Assembly (NCBI GenBank): GCA_016713365.1
Contig: JADJPG010000028.1
Location: 1 to 64,000, forward strand
From: Verrucomicrobiota bacterium
GTDB taxonomy: Bacteria > Verrucomicrobiota > Verrucomicrobiia > Limisphaerales > JADJPG01
DNA length: 64,000 bases
Direction of reading: 5' to 3'
How positions within the stretch are numbered: the first letter of the stretch is position 1; every line of letters begins with the position of its first letter. Below the pieces are notes generated by a model, which ran no database searches, had not been told where the DNA came from, and was given only the letters and a program-made list of their open reading frames with translations. The position numbers and the translations under genes are program-made. Of this stretch, positions 24,170 through 32,975 are shown piece after piece.

Positions 24170-26045
24170 GCCACGGACCCTGAATCACTTCGCCCTGAGC
24201 CACCCGCCCGCGCCTTCTCCCGCTCCCGCACGTATCGACTTAGTTCAACCGTCAGATCAAACCTCAGCAACGGCGTAATCAAGTACACGCCCGGGAACAG
24301 CGCGAGAATCTCATCACACAAATCGCGAGCCACCGCCAAGCCCTCGGCATTGCCTTCCGCACCTTCCCTGCCCCGCATCCGTTCCCGGATGGAATCAGGA
24401 ATGTTGATTCCCGGCACTTCGTTGTGAAGGAACTCCGTGTTGCGCGCGTTCAGCAACGGCATCACACCGACCAGAACCGGCAGCCCCAGGTGTTTCGTCT
24501 TCTCGAAGGTCACTCGAGCCAGAGCGGGATCAAAAATCGGCTGCGTCATCACGAAGTGCGCGCCGGCCTTAACCTTGTCCTCCAGCTTGCGTACTTGGGA
24601 ATCGATGTTCCGCGCGTTGGGATTGAACGCGCATCCAATGATGAACTGGCCTTTCGCCTTCAAGTCGCGCCCGTTCGCGGCGAACCCATCGTTCAGTTGC
24701 TTGATCGTCCGGATCAATCCGATCGAGTTCACGTCGTACACGCTTGAGGCGGCAGGATGGTCGCCGATCTTCGCCGGATCGCCCGTGAGCGCGAGCACGT
24801 GATGAATGCCCAGCGCGTTCAGACCCATCAGTTCAGATTGCAGCCCCAGCAAGTTCTTGTCGCGACAGGCCAGGTGAATCACCGGCTCGAGGCCGGTCCG
24901 TTCTTTCACGAGAAAGCCGGCGGCCAAATTGGAGACGCGGAGAATCGCCAACGAATTGTCAGCCAGCGTCACGAAATCTGTCCCCGCCTCCTTCAATGCG
25001 CGCGCGCCATCCACTAATTTGTCGAGACTCAGGCTCTTCGGAGGATCGAGTTCCGTCACGATGAGCTTGCGCTGGCGAAGGACATCGAGCACCGAAGGCG
25101 CCGCCGCGACCGTCCCCTGCTCGGCTCGTTCCTTCGACACTTCGACCACTGTCGTAATCGCAAGCTTTGCGCCGATCGGCCTTAACCCCGGCAACGCCCG
25201 CGCCATCGCGGCGATCGTCTCCGGCGTCGTGCCACAGCAGCCACCGATGAGCCTCGCGCCCTGCGCCACGAGCCGCGGCAGAAAGTCTGCGAAATATTGC
25301 GGCGTGGGATGGTAGATGTAGCGGCCTTCGAAATAGAGCGGACGTCCGGCATTCGGAAACACACTCACCAAATCGCCCTCCCGCACCGTCAGTTCCTGCA
25401 ACAGCTTCTCCGCAATGGTCGGTCCGAAGTGACAGTTCAGCCCGGTCACATCCGCCCCGGCATCGCGCAACCGAGCGAACGCTTCGTTGATGCGAAGGCC
25501 GTCCGCCGTGTGGCCGTCATCGCCAAAACTCAGCGAGGCGATAATGGGAACGCCCCCGAGCGCCCGCGCCTCTTTCACCGCGACCACCAAGTCCGCCAAG
25601 CGCGGAAACGTCTCCAACAACAACGCGTCCACTCCGCCGGCCAGCAATGCCTCACACTGTTCCCGATACAAACCGCCGCGAGTGGCGTCATCCAGAGTCA
25701 CGGACGGATCCGACGTAAGCGGCCCCACGGAGCCGGCGACAAATGCCCCACGCGGACGCGCCGCAGCCACGGCCAGTTCCGCACCGCAGCGGTTTATCTC
25801 CTGCAACTGGGCGGCAAGATTGAACTTCTCGAGTTTTAGCCGGCTCGCACCGAAGGTGTTGGTCTCGATCAACCGCGCCCGGCGTCGAGATACTCTCGAT
25901 GCATCTCGTGGATGATTTCGGGGTGGGTCAGATTCAGTGCGTCGTAGCAGGCATTCAGCGGCTGACCGCGTTGGTGCAGCAACGTGCCCAGCGCGCCGTC
26001 GCCCAATACGATTTCATTTCGGAGCAAGTCCAGGAAGCCGGCCAT
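24166..26045 (-). pseudogene. Homocysteine S-methyltransferase / methylenetetrahydrofolate reductase fusion, interrupted by a single-base frameshift
   Basis: Read from the ATG at 26045 the protein starts as MAGFLDLLRNEIVLGDGALGT and runs to HREYLDAG, then hits a stop. The next frame continues exactly as the family does with LIETNTFGASRLKLEKF. Adding one G in the GGG at 25878-25880 (minus-strand sense) restores LDAGARLIETNTFGA, so a base is missing. The joined product would be about 626 residues, like Bacillus YitJ. The first half is a zinc-dependent homocysteine methyltransferase (LNCHFGP, GGCCGTTPETI), and the second half is an MTHFR domain from about 310 (VTELDPPKS, GCAFNPNARN, FVMTQPIFDP). 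Everything else is intact, so a sequencing error or a very recent mutation is likely. Confidence 0.85.
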
Positions 26046-26190
26046 ATACAATCGATTCGTCCGCGCAGTTTGCGGGTCAAACGCCCGGTCGCAAAGCCAT
26101 TAATGGAGATCCGGGGCGACGATTCGTAAAATTGGAATCGCGAGCGTTTCTCCGCTTGCAGGTGTTCAGGGCGATTTCTATGTTCGGTCC

Positions 26191-26823
26191 ATGCAACGGA
26201 AATTTCTCTTCGCGGCTGCGCTCGCCGGTGCCCTCCTGCCCGCCAGTCCGATCATCGCCCAGGAATCACCCGCCACCATCGCCGCTGAACGCGAGGAGAT
26301 GGAAGCCAACTACAAGAGGATGTCACTTCGCGTGGAGCAGATGGAAGACACTCTCCAGAACCAGCAGAAACGCATCGCCACCCTCGTGGAGGAGATCCAC
26401 AACTTGCGCGAGCAGGTGGACAAACTGCGCGCCAAGGGCGAAAGCACGGCGACGCAGGAAAGCATCAAGCAACTCGCCGAGAAGATTGAGGAAGTCGACA
26501 AGAAGCGCGTCGCCGACAACGAGCTCATCTCAAAAAAATTGGGCAACCTCGGCAAGGAACTGTCCACCACGCTTGCACCCAAAATCACTCCGCTGCCGCC
26601 GACGACGAAGACGGAGAAGACTCCGCCGGCCCCAAATGAGCCGCCCGAGAAGAGCTTTGCCTACCAGATTAAAGACGGCGACACACTCTCCCGAATCGTC
26701 ACCGACCTTCGCGCCCAAGGCTGGAAGGTGACCCAGAAGCAGGTCATGGACATCAACCCCAGCGTGAATTGGAGCCGCCTGCGCGTCGGCCAGACGATCT
26801 ACATTCCCCAGCCCGCAAAGTAG
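26191..26823 (+). CDS. Secreted coiled-coil protein with C-terminal LysM domain
   Basis: The 210-residue protein has a signal peptide (MQRKFLFAAALAGALLPASPIIAQ). A long charged coiled coil follows (about 30-130, with REEMEANYKRM and LVEEIHNLREQVDKL), then a Pro/Thr linker and one LysM domain at the end (about 155-207: YQIKDGDTLSRIVTDLRAQG...INPSVNWSRLRVGQTIYIP). LysM binds peptidoglycan glycan chains, so it is probably a periplasmic wall-bound protein. It resembles no enzyme. It is 145 bases from the frameshifted fusion gene on the other strand, and the GC-rich hairpin after its stop may be its terminator. Confidence 0.85.
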   Translation: MQRKFLFAAALAGALLPASPIIAQESPATIAAEREEMEANYKRMSLRVEQMEDTLQNQQKRIATLVEEIHNLREQVDKLRAKGESTATQESIKQLAEKIEEVDKKRVADNELISKKLGNLGKELSTTLAPKITPLPPTTKTEKTPPAPNEPPEKSFAYQIKDGDTLSRIVTDLRAQGWKVTQKQVMDINPSVNWSRLRVGQTIYIPQPAK

Positions 26824-27157
26824 CGCCGGTTTCCGGGCGCCCGTTTCTTGGTCGCCAACCGTCGCAGACCCTCGGCTGACGCTCCACCCGACTGGGCGGC
26901 GCGACTCCACCTTCCACTCGCGCAGGAGCGTTTCAACACCAACGCGACCCTCTCAGTCTGCATAGTCATACCCCGACACCGCAGAATTCTTGCGAGCTCG
27001 GCCGACAAATTGGCTGGCGGCCAACGTCCCTTCTGCGCTAAGAGCTACTTACAAATGAGCTCGGTTCCTCGATATCAACGGTCAGACGAGGCGCGTTCCG
27101 CACATGGGTTGTTGTTTTTCCAGGGAGGAGACAGCGCAGACATATCTGTTTTCCGAC
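26824..27157. other. Gene-free spacer
   Basis: No convincing gene is visible. Just after the LysM stop codon, GCGCCGGTTTCCGGGCGC (about 26823-26840) can fold into a short GC-rich hairpin followed by a T-containing tract, a possible weak terminator. A GGAGGAG at about 27124 is a good ribosome-binding sequence, but no in-frame start sits at the right distance. Confidence 0.4.
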
Positions 27158-27877
27158 ATGAGTGATCCGGCCAGCAATCCGCCCCCTCCTGCCTCCGCTT
27201 CGGATGGACGATCTTCAGACGAACTTCGGCAGTCGACCCGGCGAATCGCCCACGATTTCAACAACACGCTGGGAACCATCCTCGGGAATTTGGAATTGCT
27301 CCGGATGGACCTCGAACCCGGCCATCCCGCCACCGAGAGCGTCATTGAGATCAAGAAAGCCACCGACAAGGCGCGCGCCCTCGTGCACGAACTCTTTACG
27401 TTGACCGGCCCTGCACCTGCGCCGGGATCGGTGGAAATTCCACCCCTTCCCGCCACAACACCCTCGCCTCCTACCGCGTCGATGGGAACCGAACTCCCTC
27501 GCGGAAACGGACAGCACATTCTTTACATCGATGATGAGGAACCGCTGGTCTTCCTCGCGTCGAATCTGTTCAAGCGGCTCGGCTATCGGGTCTCCGGCTT
27601 CACGGACGCGCAGACCGCTTGCGATGCGTTCCTCAGCAATCCCGCCCAATACGATCTGGTCGTGACCGATCACAACCTCAAGACCACCACCGGCATTGAG
27701 ATCGCGACCCGCATGCTCGCCGCCCATCCGCGCACGCCAATCGTTCTCGCCACGGGGGAGTTGACCGAGGAACTGTCGGAGGCGGCCAAGGACATCGGCA
27801 TTCGCCACGTGATCTACAAACCGAACACCGTGGACGCGCTCTGCCAGGCCATTCATCAACTGGCGACGCGAAGGTGA
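27158..27877 (+). CDS. HisKA-like dimerisation segment fused to a receiver domain, no kinase domain
   Basis: The 239-residue protein starts with a HisKA-like helical hairpin (about 22-85) containing the phospho-acceptor motif RRIAHDFNNTLGTILGNLELL (H about 32). No HATPase_c domain follows. Instead a Pro/Thr-rich linker (about 85-112) leads to a receiver domain (about 118-238) with acidic pair DD (about 125-126), phospho-accepting aspartate in VVTDHNL (about D171) and the lysine in IYKPNT. It may act as a phosphotransfer protein between a separate kinase and other receivers. The start is uncertain; an ATG at 27104 adds 18 residues. It is followed by another receiver protein after 94 bases. Confidence 0.75.
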   Translation: MSDPASNPPPPASASDGRSSDELRQSTRRIAHDFNNTLGTILGNLELLRMDLEPGHPATESVIEIKKATDKARALVHELFTLTGPAPAPGSVEIPPLPATTPSPPTASMGTELPRGNGQHILYIDDEEPLVFLASNLFKRLGYRVSGFTDAQTACDAFLSNPAQYDLVVTDHNLKTTTGIEIATRMLAAHPRTPIVLATGELTEELSEAAKDIGIRHVIYKPNTVDALCQAIHQLATRR

Positions 27878-27971
27878 TTCAGGCCGCGCCGCGCCACATT
27901 TCGCTTTCGCAATCCGCCGGCCGCCCCCTACTCTCCCGAGGTTCGCAGTCCAACAGACGGTCATCAAAGAA

Positions 27972-28952
27972 ATGAACTCGATCATCAATGTCTTGTTGAT
28001 TGAAGACAACGGCCAGCTCGCCGGGTTGATGACGCAGATCCTTTCGCGGGTTCCCAATACCACCTTCGCCGTCGAAACCTGCGCCAGCCTGACCGACGGC
28101 ATGCAACGGTTGCCTTCCGGCGGCATCGATCTCGTGCTACTCGATCTCACGCTGCCGGACAGCACCGGCATCGAAAGCTTCACCCAGCTCTACAACCAGT
28201 TCCCCAGCCTGCCCATCGTCGTGCTCACCGCGCTCGAAGACGAAACGGTGGCCCTGACCGCGTTGCGCGAAGGCGCGCAGGATTACCTCATCAAGAACGA
28301 GATCAATCCGCGATCACTGACGCGCGCCATCCGCTACGCCATCGAACGCAAACGCGGAGAAGAAGCCCGCAGCCAGCTCGCCGCAATCGTGGAATCTTCC
28401 CATGACGCGATCATCGGGCTCAGTCTGGAAGGGCTCATCGTCAGCTGGAACAGCGGCGCCGAATCCATGTTCGGTCATCCGTTCGAGGATGTGATTGGCC
28501 GGCCCAGCAGCGTGCTGCTTCCGTCAGGACAGTTCGATGACATGCCGTTCATGCTCGATCGATTGAAGATCGGTCAGCCCGTGAAAGACTTCGAAGGCAT
28601 CTGCGTGCGCAACGACGGCACGGAAATGAACCTCGCCATCAGCGTCTCGCCCATCAAGAACTCCGTCGGGCGGATCATCGGCGCCTCCATGATCGCGCGC
28701 GACATCAACGAACAGAAGCGTCATCAACAGGAACGCGAGCAGCTCATCGCCGAACTTCAGACTGCCCTGGCCCAGGTGAAAAGCCTGCACGGGCTGCTGC
28801 CGATCTGCGCTTCCTGCAAGAAAGTCCGCGACGATCAAGGCTACTGGACACAGGTGGAAGTCTACGTGATGAACCACTCCGACGCGGAGTTTACGCACGG
28901 AATCTGCCCCGATTGCATCCAGCAATACCGCGCCAGCCTGCCGCGCGCGTAG
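27972..28952 (+). CDS. Receiver-PAS protein with C-terminal four-cysteine motif
   Basis: The 326-residue protein has a receiver domain (about 6-120) with ED at 11-12, phospho-acceptor D58 in LLDLTLPDSTG and a lysine in YLIKNE. A PAS domain follows (about 138-250, IVESSHDAIIGLSLEGLIVSWNSGAE), then a short coiled coil (about 240-275) and a conserved-looking tail LLPICASCKKVRDDQGYW...HGICPDCIQQY. The two CxxC pairs could hold a metal. There is no histidine kinase, GGDEF or DNA-binding domain, so the output is unclear. It may sense redox state or a ligand and relay by protein contact. Confidence 0.82.
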   Translation: MNSIINVLLIEDNGQLAGLMTQILSRVPNTTFAVETCASLTDGMQRLPSGGIDLVLLDLTLPDSTGIESFTQLYNQFPSLPIVVLTALEDETVALTALREGAQDYLIKNEINPRSLTRAIRYAIERKRGEEARSQLAAIVESSHDAIIGLSLEGLIVSWNSGAESMFGHPFEDVIGRPSSVLLPSGQFDDMPFMLDRLKIGQPVKDFEGICVRNDGTEMNLAISVSPIKNSVGRIIGASMIARDINEQKRHQQEREQLIAELQTALAQVKSLHGLLPICASCKKVRDDQGYWTQVEVYVMNHSDAEFTHGICPDCIQQYRASLPRA

Positions 28953-29004
28953 GAAATCCATTGAATAGCTCAGCACTCTCGTTCCAAATGGTGGCCATCG
29001 AATT

Positions 29005-29505
29005 ATGAATTTGGACGAATCACAAAAGAAACAGGTGTCCGCCTGGATTGCTGACGGAATGAAACTCGCGGAGATTCAGAAGCGCCTCGTCTCCGAGTTC
29101 GGCGTCAACCTGACCTACATGGAAGTGCGTTTCCTCGTTGATGACTTGAAACTCGTCCCGAAGGATCCCGCTCCGCCAAAGGCACCCGTTGTTCCGCCAG
29201 CCGAGCCCACCCTGCCCGCGAACGCGACTCCACCCCCACCAGCTCCTGCGGGCGGACTGATCGGTCAGGAACCACCGGCCACCGCCGGCGGCAGCGTCTC
29301 CGTGAACGTCGACGCAGTCACCCGACCGGGAGCGCTCGTCAGCGGCAGCGTGCTCTTCAGCGACGGCCAAACCGCCGCGTGGTATCTCGATCAGATGGGC
29401 CGCCTCGGCATCGCCCCCAAGCAGCAGGGCTACAAGCCATCCGCTGCGGATCTCGAATCCTTCCAGCGCGGACTCGAAACCGAACTGAGCAAGCTCGGCC
29501 TCTAG
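29005..29505 (+). CDS. Hypothetical protein with Pro-rich linker
   Basis: The 166-residue protein has a helical N-terminal part (about 1-52, SQKKQVSAWIADGMKLAEIQKRLVSEFG) that resembles a small helix-turn-helix-like fold. A Pro/Ala-rich linker covers about 53-90, and a small C-terminal domain covers about 95-166 (VSVNVDAVTRPGALVSGSVLFSDGQTAAWYLDQMGRLGI). There is no signal peptide. I do not recognise the family. It sits between the receiver-PAS gene and the aminopeptidase gene on the same strand. Coding is supported by domain-like composition and the clear frame. Confidence 0.65.
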   Translation: MNLDESQKKQVSAWIADGMKLAEIQKRLVSEFGVNLTYMEVRFLVDDLKLVPKDPAPPKAPVVPPAEPTLPANATPPPPAPAGGLIGQEPPATAGGSVSVNVDAVTRPGALVSGSVLFSDGQTAAWYLDQMGRLGIAPKQQGYKPSAADLESFQRGLETELSKLGL

Positions 29506-29528
29506 GCCGTTCGTCAGGATCGGTCCCC

Positions 29529-30654
29529 ATGCCAATCTCTTGGAGCCTACCCGGCCTGCTCCGACTGGGTTTTCTCTTCGTTGTTCTCGCAACCAGCGGT
29601 TGCCAAAGCGTCAGCTACTACACCCAAGCGGTCCGCGGGCAATACCAACTCTGGAAGCGACAGACGCCGATCGAAGACTCTGCTCGCCGCCGACGATACT
29701 CCACCTGCGCTGAAGGACCGGCTCGCACTCGTGTTGCAAATCCGCCGGTTCGCGGAAACGGAATTGAAGCTTCCCGCCAATGGGCACTACCTGAGGTACG
29801 CGGACCTTCAACGGCGCTTCGTGGTCTGGAACGTCTACGCCGCGCCGGAGTTCTCGATGACTCCCAAGTCGTGGTGGTATCCAGTGGTAGGCTCGCTCGA
29901 TTACCGGGGATACTTCAGCGAAGAGAAAGCGAGAGCTCACGCCGCAGAATTGCAGGCCGGAGGATTCGACACCTACATCGGCGGCGTCACCGCTTATTCG
30001 ACCCTCGGCTGGTTTTGCGATCCAGTCCTCAACACCTTCATCGATGAACCAGAAGCCGACCTCGCGGACCTTCTGTTTCACGAACTCGCGCATCAACGCC
30101 TCTTCATTCCCGGCGACACGGAGTTCAACGAAGCCTTCGCCACCGCGGTCGCAGAGGAAGGAACTCGTCGCTGGATGGAATCCCGCACCAACCAGATCGC
30201 CCTCGCGGAATACCATCGCCAATCCAGACGCACCGCCGAGTTTGTCGAACTCGTGGCAACTGCCCGCGGCCAGCTCGATGCGCTTTACACAAATGCCGTG
30301 GGAACTTTCTCATCGAACGATTCACACCACCAGGAGCGCGCACGGCAGCTGCGTCTGGAGAAGCAGCGGATTGCGAACGAACTGCGTCAGGGATATGCGG
30401 ATGTGAAGCAGCGCTGGGGCGGCCAGAGGGATTACGATCTCTGGTTCAGTCAGCCGCTGAACAACGCGCAGCTCAACACCGTGGACACTTACTACAAGCT
30501 GGTGCCGGCGTTTCGTGGAGTTCTGCGGAGCGTGAACGGAGACCTCGAGAAGTTCTTCGTCGTCGTTGAGTCACTCCGGAAGTTGAAGAAGGAGGAGCGA
30601 AGAGTTCACCTTGCCCGTCTCGCGGCGAATGCAGATCAGGCCGCCTCCGAGTAA
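29529..30654 (+). pseudogene. Putative zinc aminopeptidase lipoprotein (PF10023-like), interrupted by a single-base frameshift
   Basis: The N-terminus from the ATG at 29529 is a lipoprotein signal (MPISWSLPGLLRLGFLFVVLATSGCQS). It continues as VSYYTQAVRGQYQLWKRQTPIED, which is typical of this family, before leaving the frame. The remainder (LLAADDTPPALKDRLALVLQIRRFAETEL onward) is in another frame. Removing one base at about 29676-29681 joins PIED to LLAADD. The joined product would be about 374 residues with the metal site LLFHELAHQRLF and the downstream FNEAFATAVAEE. The family is a predicted periplasmic aminopeptidase. It overlaps the convergent response-regulator gene by 19 bases. The frameshift may be decay or a sequence error. 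Confidence 0.8.
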
Positions 30655-32021
30655 CGCTGCAGCCGGCTGCCTTCCACCAGCGTCAACGCTTTCAAGCTGA
30701 GTTCAATCAGCAGATACGGCGACGCCATGATTTCGTTCTCGCCGATCACTTCGGGATTCGAGTGCGCGTCGAAGTCTCTCAGGTCGCTGATGAACAGAAC
30801 CGGCGTTCGACCAAACGCGCCCTGCGTCTGCATCTGCGCGCAAAGCTCGAATCCGCTCAAGCCCGGGAAATTCACCGTCATCACCACCGCCGAGAACGTT
30901 CCCGCCCCCGCCAGCGCGATCGCCTGCGCTGGATCGTTGGCGATCGTGGATTCCAGATTCGCCTTCTCCAGCGCCATGCCAATCGTCTGCGACGACATCA
31001 CGTCCGACGTCACGACCAGCACTGAAGCATGCTTGCCGCTATCGCTGCCACCGGCCTGGGAAATCTTGAACAACCCTTCGATTGTCTCCACCGAACGCGT
31101 CACCGTGCGAACAGTCGACTGGTTGATGAACTTCGGCTTCTGCTGCAACTCCTGCAGGAACGCTTCAAACGTGCTCGCGAAATGCGCAATCGCCGTGCAA
31201 CCCGCCACCGCGGCATTGCCGGTCAACGAATGGACGCGGCGAAATAGATCCGCCAGCAAAGGAAGCTGCATCGACGAGCCCTGATCCTGCACAAACGCCG
31301 TCGCCGCTTCGCGAACCGACGAAAGCTTGGCCGGCGCACTGGACAAAAAGAGCTGACGAATCTGCGCCTGGAACTCCGGATCCACCTGCGGCATTGCGGG
31401 CGCGCTTGGAGCCGCCGCGGCGGTCGCCGGTCGCGGAGTCATGGTCGTTCCGAAACTGTTTGTTTGCGCCGGAGGCCTGGACGCAAGAGGCGAAATTGGA
31501 GGACTGAACGGTGCAGTGACCGGCCGGGACGGTGGTGTGGGCAGGCTCTGGGCGGGCAAGGCAGGCGCCAGTCCGCTCACCGGCTTGGCCAGCGGAGTAA
31601 TCGTTCCCATCGGAGCCGCGGACGTCGACGTCGATGCCGACATTCGCGCCGCCGCCTTCTGCATCGCCTTGTCCACCGCATCAAACAACTGAGCCGGCGT
31701 GGTGCTGGCCTTCATCAGGCACTGGTCCGCGCCGTTGCGCCAGGCGCTTTCGACCAGGTTGGTCATGTAGGAGTTTGAGAACACAACCACCGGAAGATTC
31801 TTAAGATCCGGATGCGTCCGGATATATTTCAAAACCTCAATACCATCCAGGCGAGGCATGAGCAGATCGAGGAGCACCACGTCGGGCTTGATGGCGCCCA
31901 CCATCTTGATTCCCTCGAGCCCGTCCGGAGCCCAATCGACCGTGTAGCCGGCCTCGCCAAAACGCTTCCGATAAGCGCTGGCGACCAACTGGTCGTCTTC
32001 GACAATCAAAATTTTTCTCAT
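30636..32021 (-). CDS. Receiver-Hpt-degenerate receiver signalling protein
   Basis: The ATG at 32021 gives 461 residues. Receiver 1 (about 1-122) is complete: EDD at 8-10, phospho-acceptor D52 in LLDLLMP and K104. A long Ala/Pro/Ser-rich linker runs from about 123 to 210. An Hpt-like four-helix region follows (about 212-320) with the phosphotransfer histidine in RRVHSLTGNAAVAG (about H264). Receiver 2 (about 335-450) has lost the phospho-acceptor: the site reads VVMTVNFPG, with Thr where Asp is expected, and the acidic pair is reduced. It could be an end-point or relay in a phosphorelay without its own kinase. It is convergent with the aminopeptidase gene and divergent from thiG. Confidence 0.82.
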   Translation of the reverse strand: MRKILIVEDDQLVASAYRKRFGEAGYTVDWAPDGLEGIKMVGAIKPDVVLLDLLMPRLDGIEVLKYIRTHPDLKNLPVVVFSNSYMTNLVESAWRNGADQCLMKASTTPAQLFDAVDKAMQKAAARMSASTSTSAAPMGTITPLAKPVSGLAPALPAQSLPTPPSRPVTAPFSPPISPLASRPPAQTNSFGTTMTPRPATAAAAPSAPAMPQVDPEFQAQIRQLFLSSAPAKLSSVREAATAFVQDQGSSMQLPLLADLFRRVHSLTGNAAVAGCTAIAHFASTFEAFLQELQQKPKFINQSTVRTVTRSVETIEGLFKISQAGGSDSGKHASVLVVTSDVMSSQTIGMALEKANLESTIANDPAQAIALAGAGTFSAVVMTVNFPGLSGFELCAQMQTQGAFGRTPVLFISDLRDFDAHSNPEVIGENEIMASPYLLIELSLKALTLVEGSRLQRYSEAA

Positions 32022-32161
32022 GCTCAAACTGGCTCGTGACCAAACATCTGCCACGTCGCCTCTGGATCTGTCGGAGTTCCACGGCGAAGCGTTAGCAACA
32101 AACTTCAGAGGGTCAGGGCCGTCTCGACAAACCCTTCCCACCCCGCCTAATCTCCCCGCCG

Positions 32162-32950
32162 ATGCATTTGTCGAATCAGCCGCTCACCATCGCCGGACGC
32201 GTGTTCCAGTCCCGATTGTTTCTGGGGACCGGAAAATTCGCGTCGCCTGAAACGATGCGCGACGCCCTCGCGGCCAGCGGGACGGAAATTGTCACCGTCG
32301 CCCTGCGTCGTGCCGACCTCAGCGGAAAGAAGGATCCGTTCGCCAACATCCTCGAATTCATCGATCCGAAGCGCTACCTCCTCCTCCCCAATACCAGCGG
32401 CGCTATGAACGCCGAGGAAGCCATCCGCCTCGCCCGTCTCGCCGCCGCAGCCGGATTACCCAAATGGGTGAAGCTCGAAATTCATCCCGATCCGCGTTAC
32501 CTGCTTCCGGACCCGGTCGAAACTTTCAAGGCCGCCGAACAACTCGTGAAGGAAGGTTTCACCGTCCTGCCCTACATCAACGCCGACCCCGTTCTCGCCA
32601 AACGCCTCCAGGAAATCGGCACCGCCACCGTCATGCCGCTCGGTTCGCCGATTGGATCAAACCGCGGTGTGCAGACCCGCGACCAAATTCGGATCATCAT
32701 CGAGCAAGCCACCGTCCCCGTCGTCGTCGATGCCGGACTCGGCGCCCCCAGCCACGCCGCGGAGGCGATGGAGCTCGGCGCGGACGCCGTATTGATCAAC
32801 ACCGCCATCGCCATCGCGCCGGATCCAAACCGGATGGGCATCGCCTTCAAGACCGCCGTCGAAGCCGGACGCGCCGCCTTCGAAATGGGATTGGGGACGC
32901 CGCTCGCCACTGCCAGCGCGACCAGCCCGCTGACCGGATTTCTGGATTAA
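32162..32950 (+). CDS. thiG: Thiazole synthase
   Basis: ThiG makes the thiazole phosphate half of thiamine from deoxyxylulose-5-phosphate, dehydroglycine and ThiS-thiocarboxylate. The 262-residue length is normal. Signature parts are FQSRLFLGTGKF, LPNTSGAMNAEEAIRLARLA, KWVKLEIHPDPRYLLPD (with the Schiff-base lysine), VMPLGSPIGSNRG and VDAGLGAPSHAAEAMELGADAVLINTA. No thiS, thiF or thiC is adjacent. Its stop lies 25 bases before the heptose kinase start, so the two may be co-transcribed. Confidence 0.96.
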   Translation: MHLSNQPLTIAGRVFQSRLFLGTGKFASPETMRDALAASGTEIVTVALRRADLSGKKDPFANILEFIDPKRYLLLPNTSGAMNAEEAIRLARLAAAAGLPKWVKLEIHPDPRYLLPDPVETFKAAEQLVKEGFTVLPYINADPVLAKRLQEIGTATVMPLGSPIGSNRGVQTRDQIRIIIEQATVPVVVDAGLGAPSHAAEAMELGADAVLINTAIAIAPDPNRMGIAFKTAVEAGRAAFEMGLGTPLATASATSPLTGFLD

Positions 32951-32975
32951 ATTGATCTCTCGAGAAGGATTCTCA

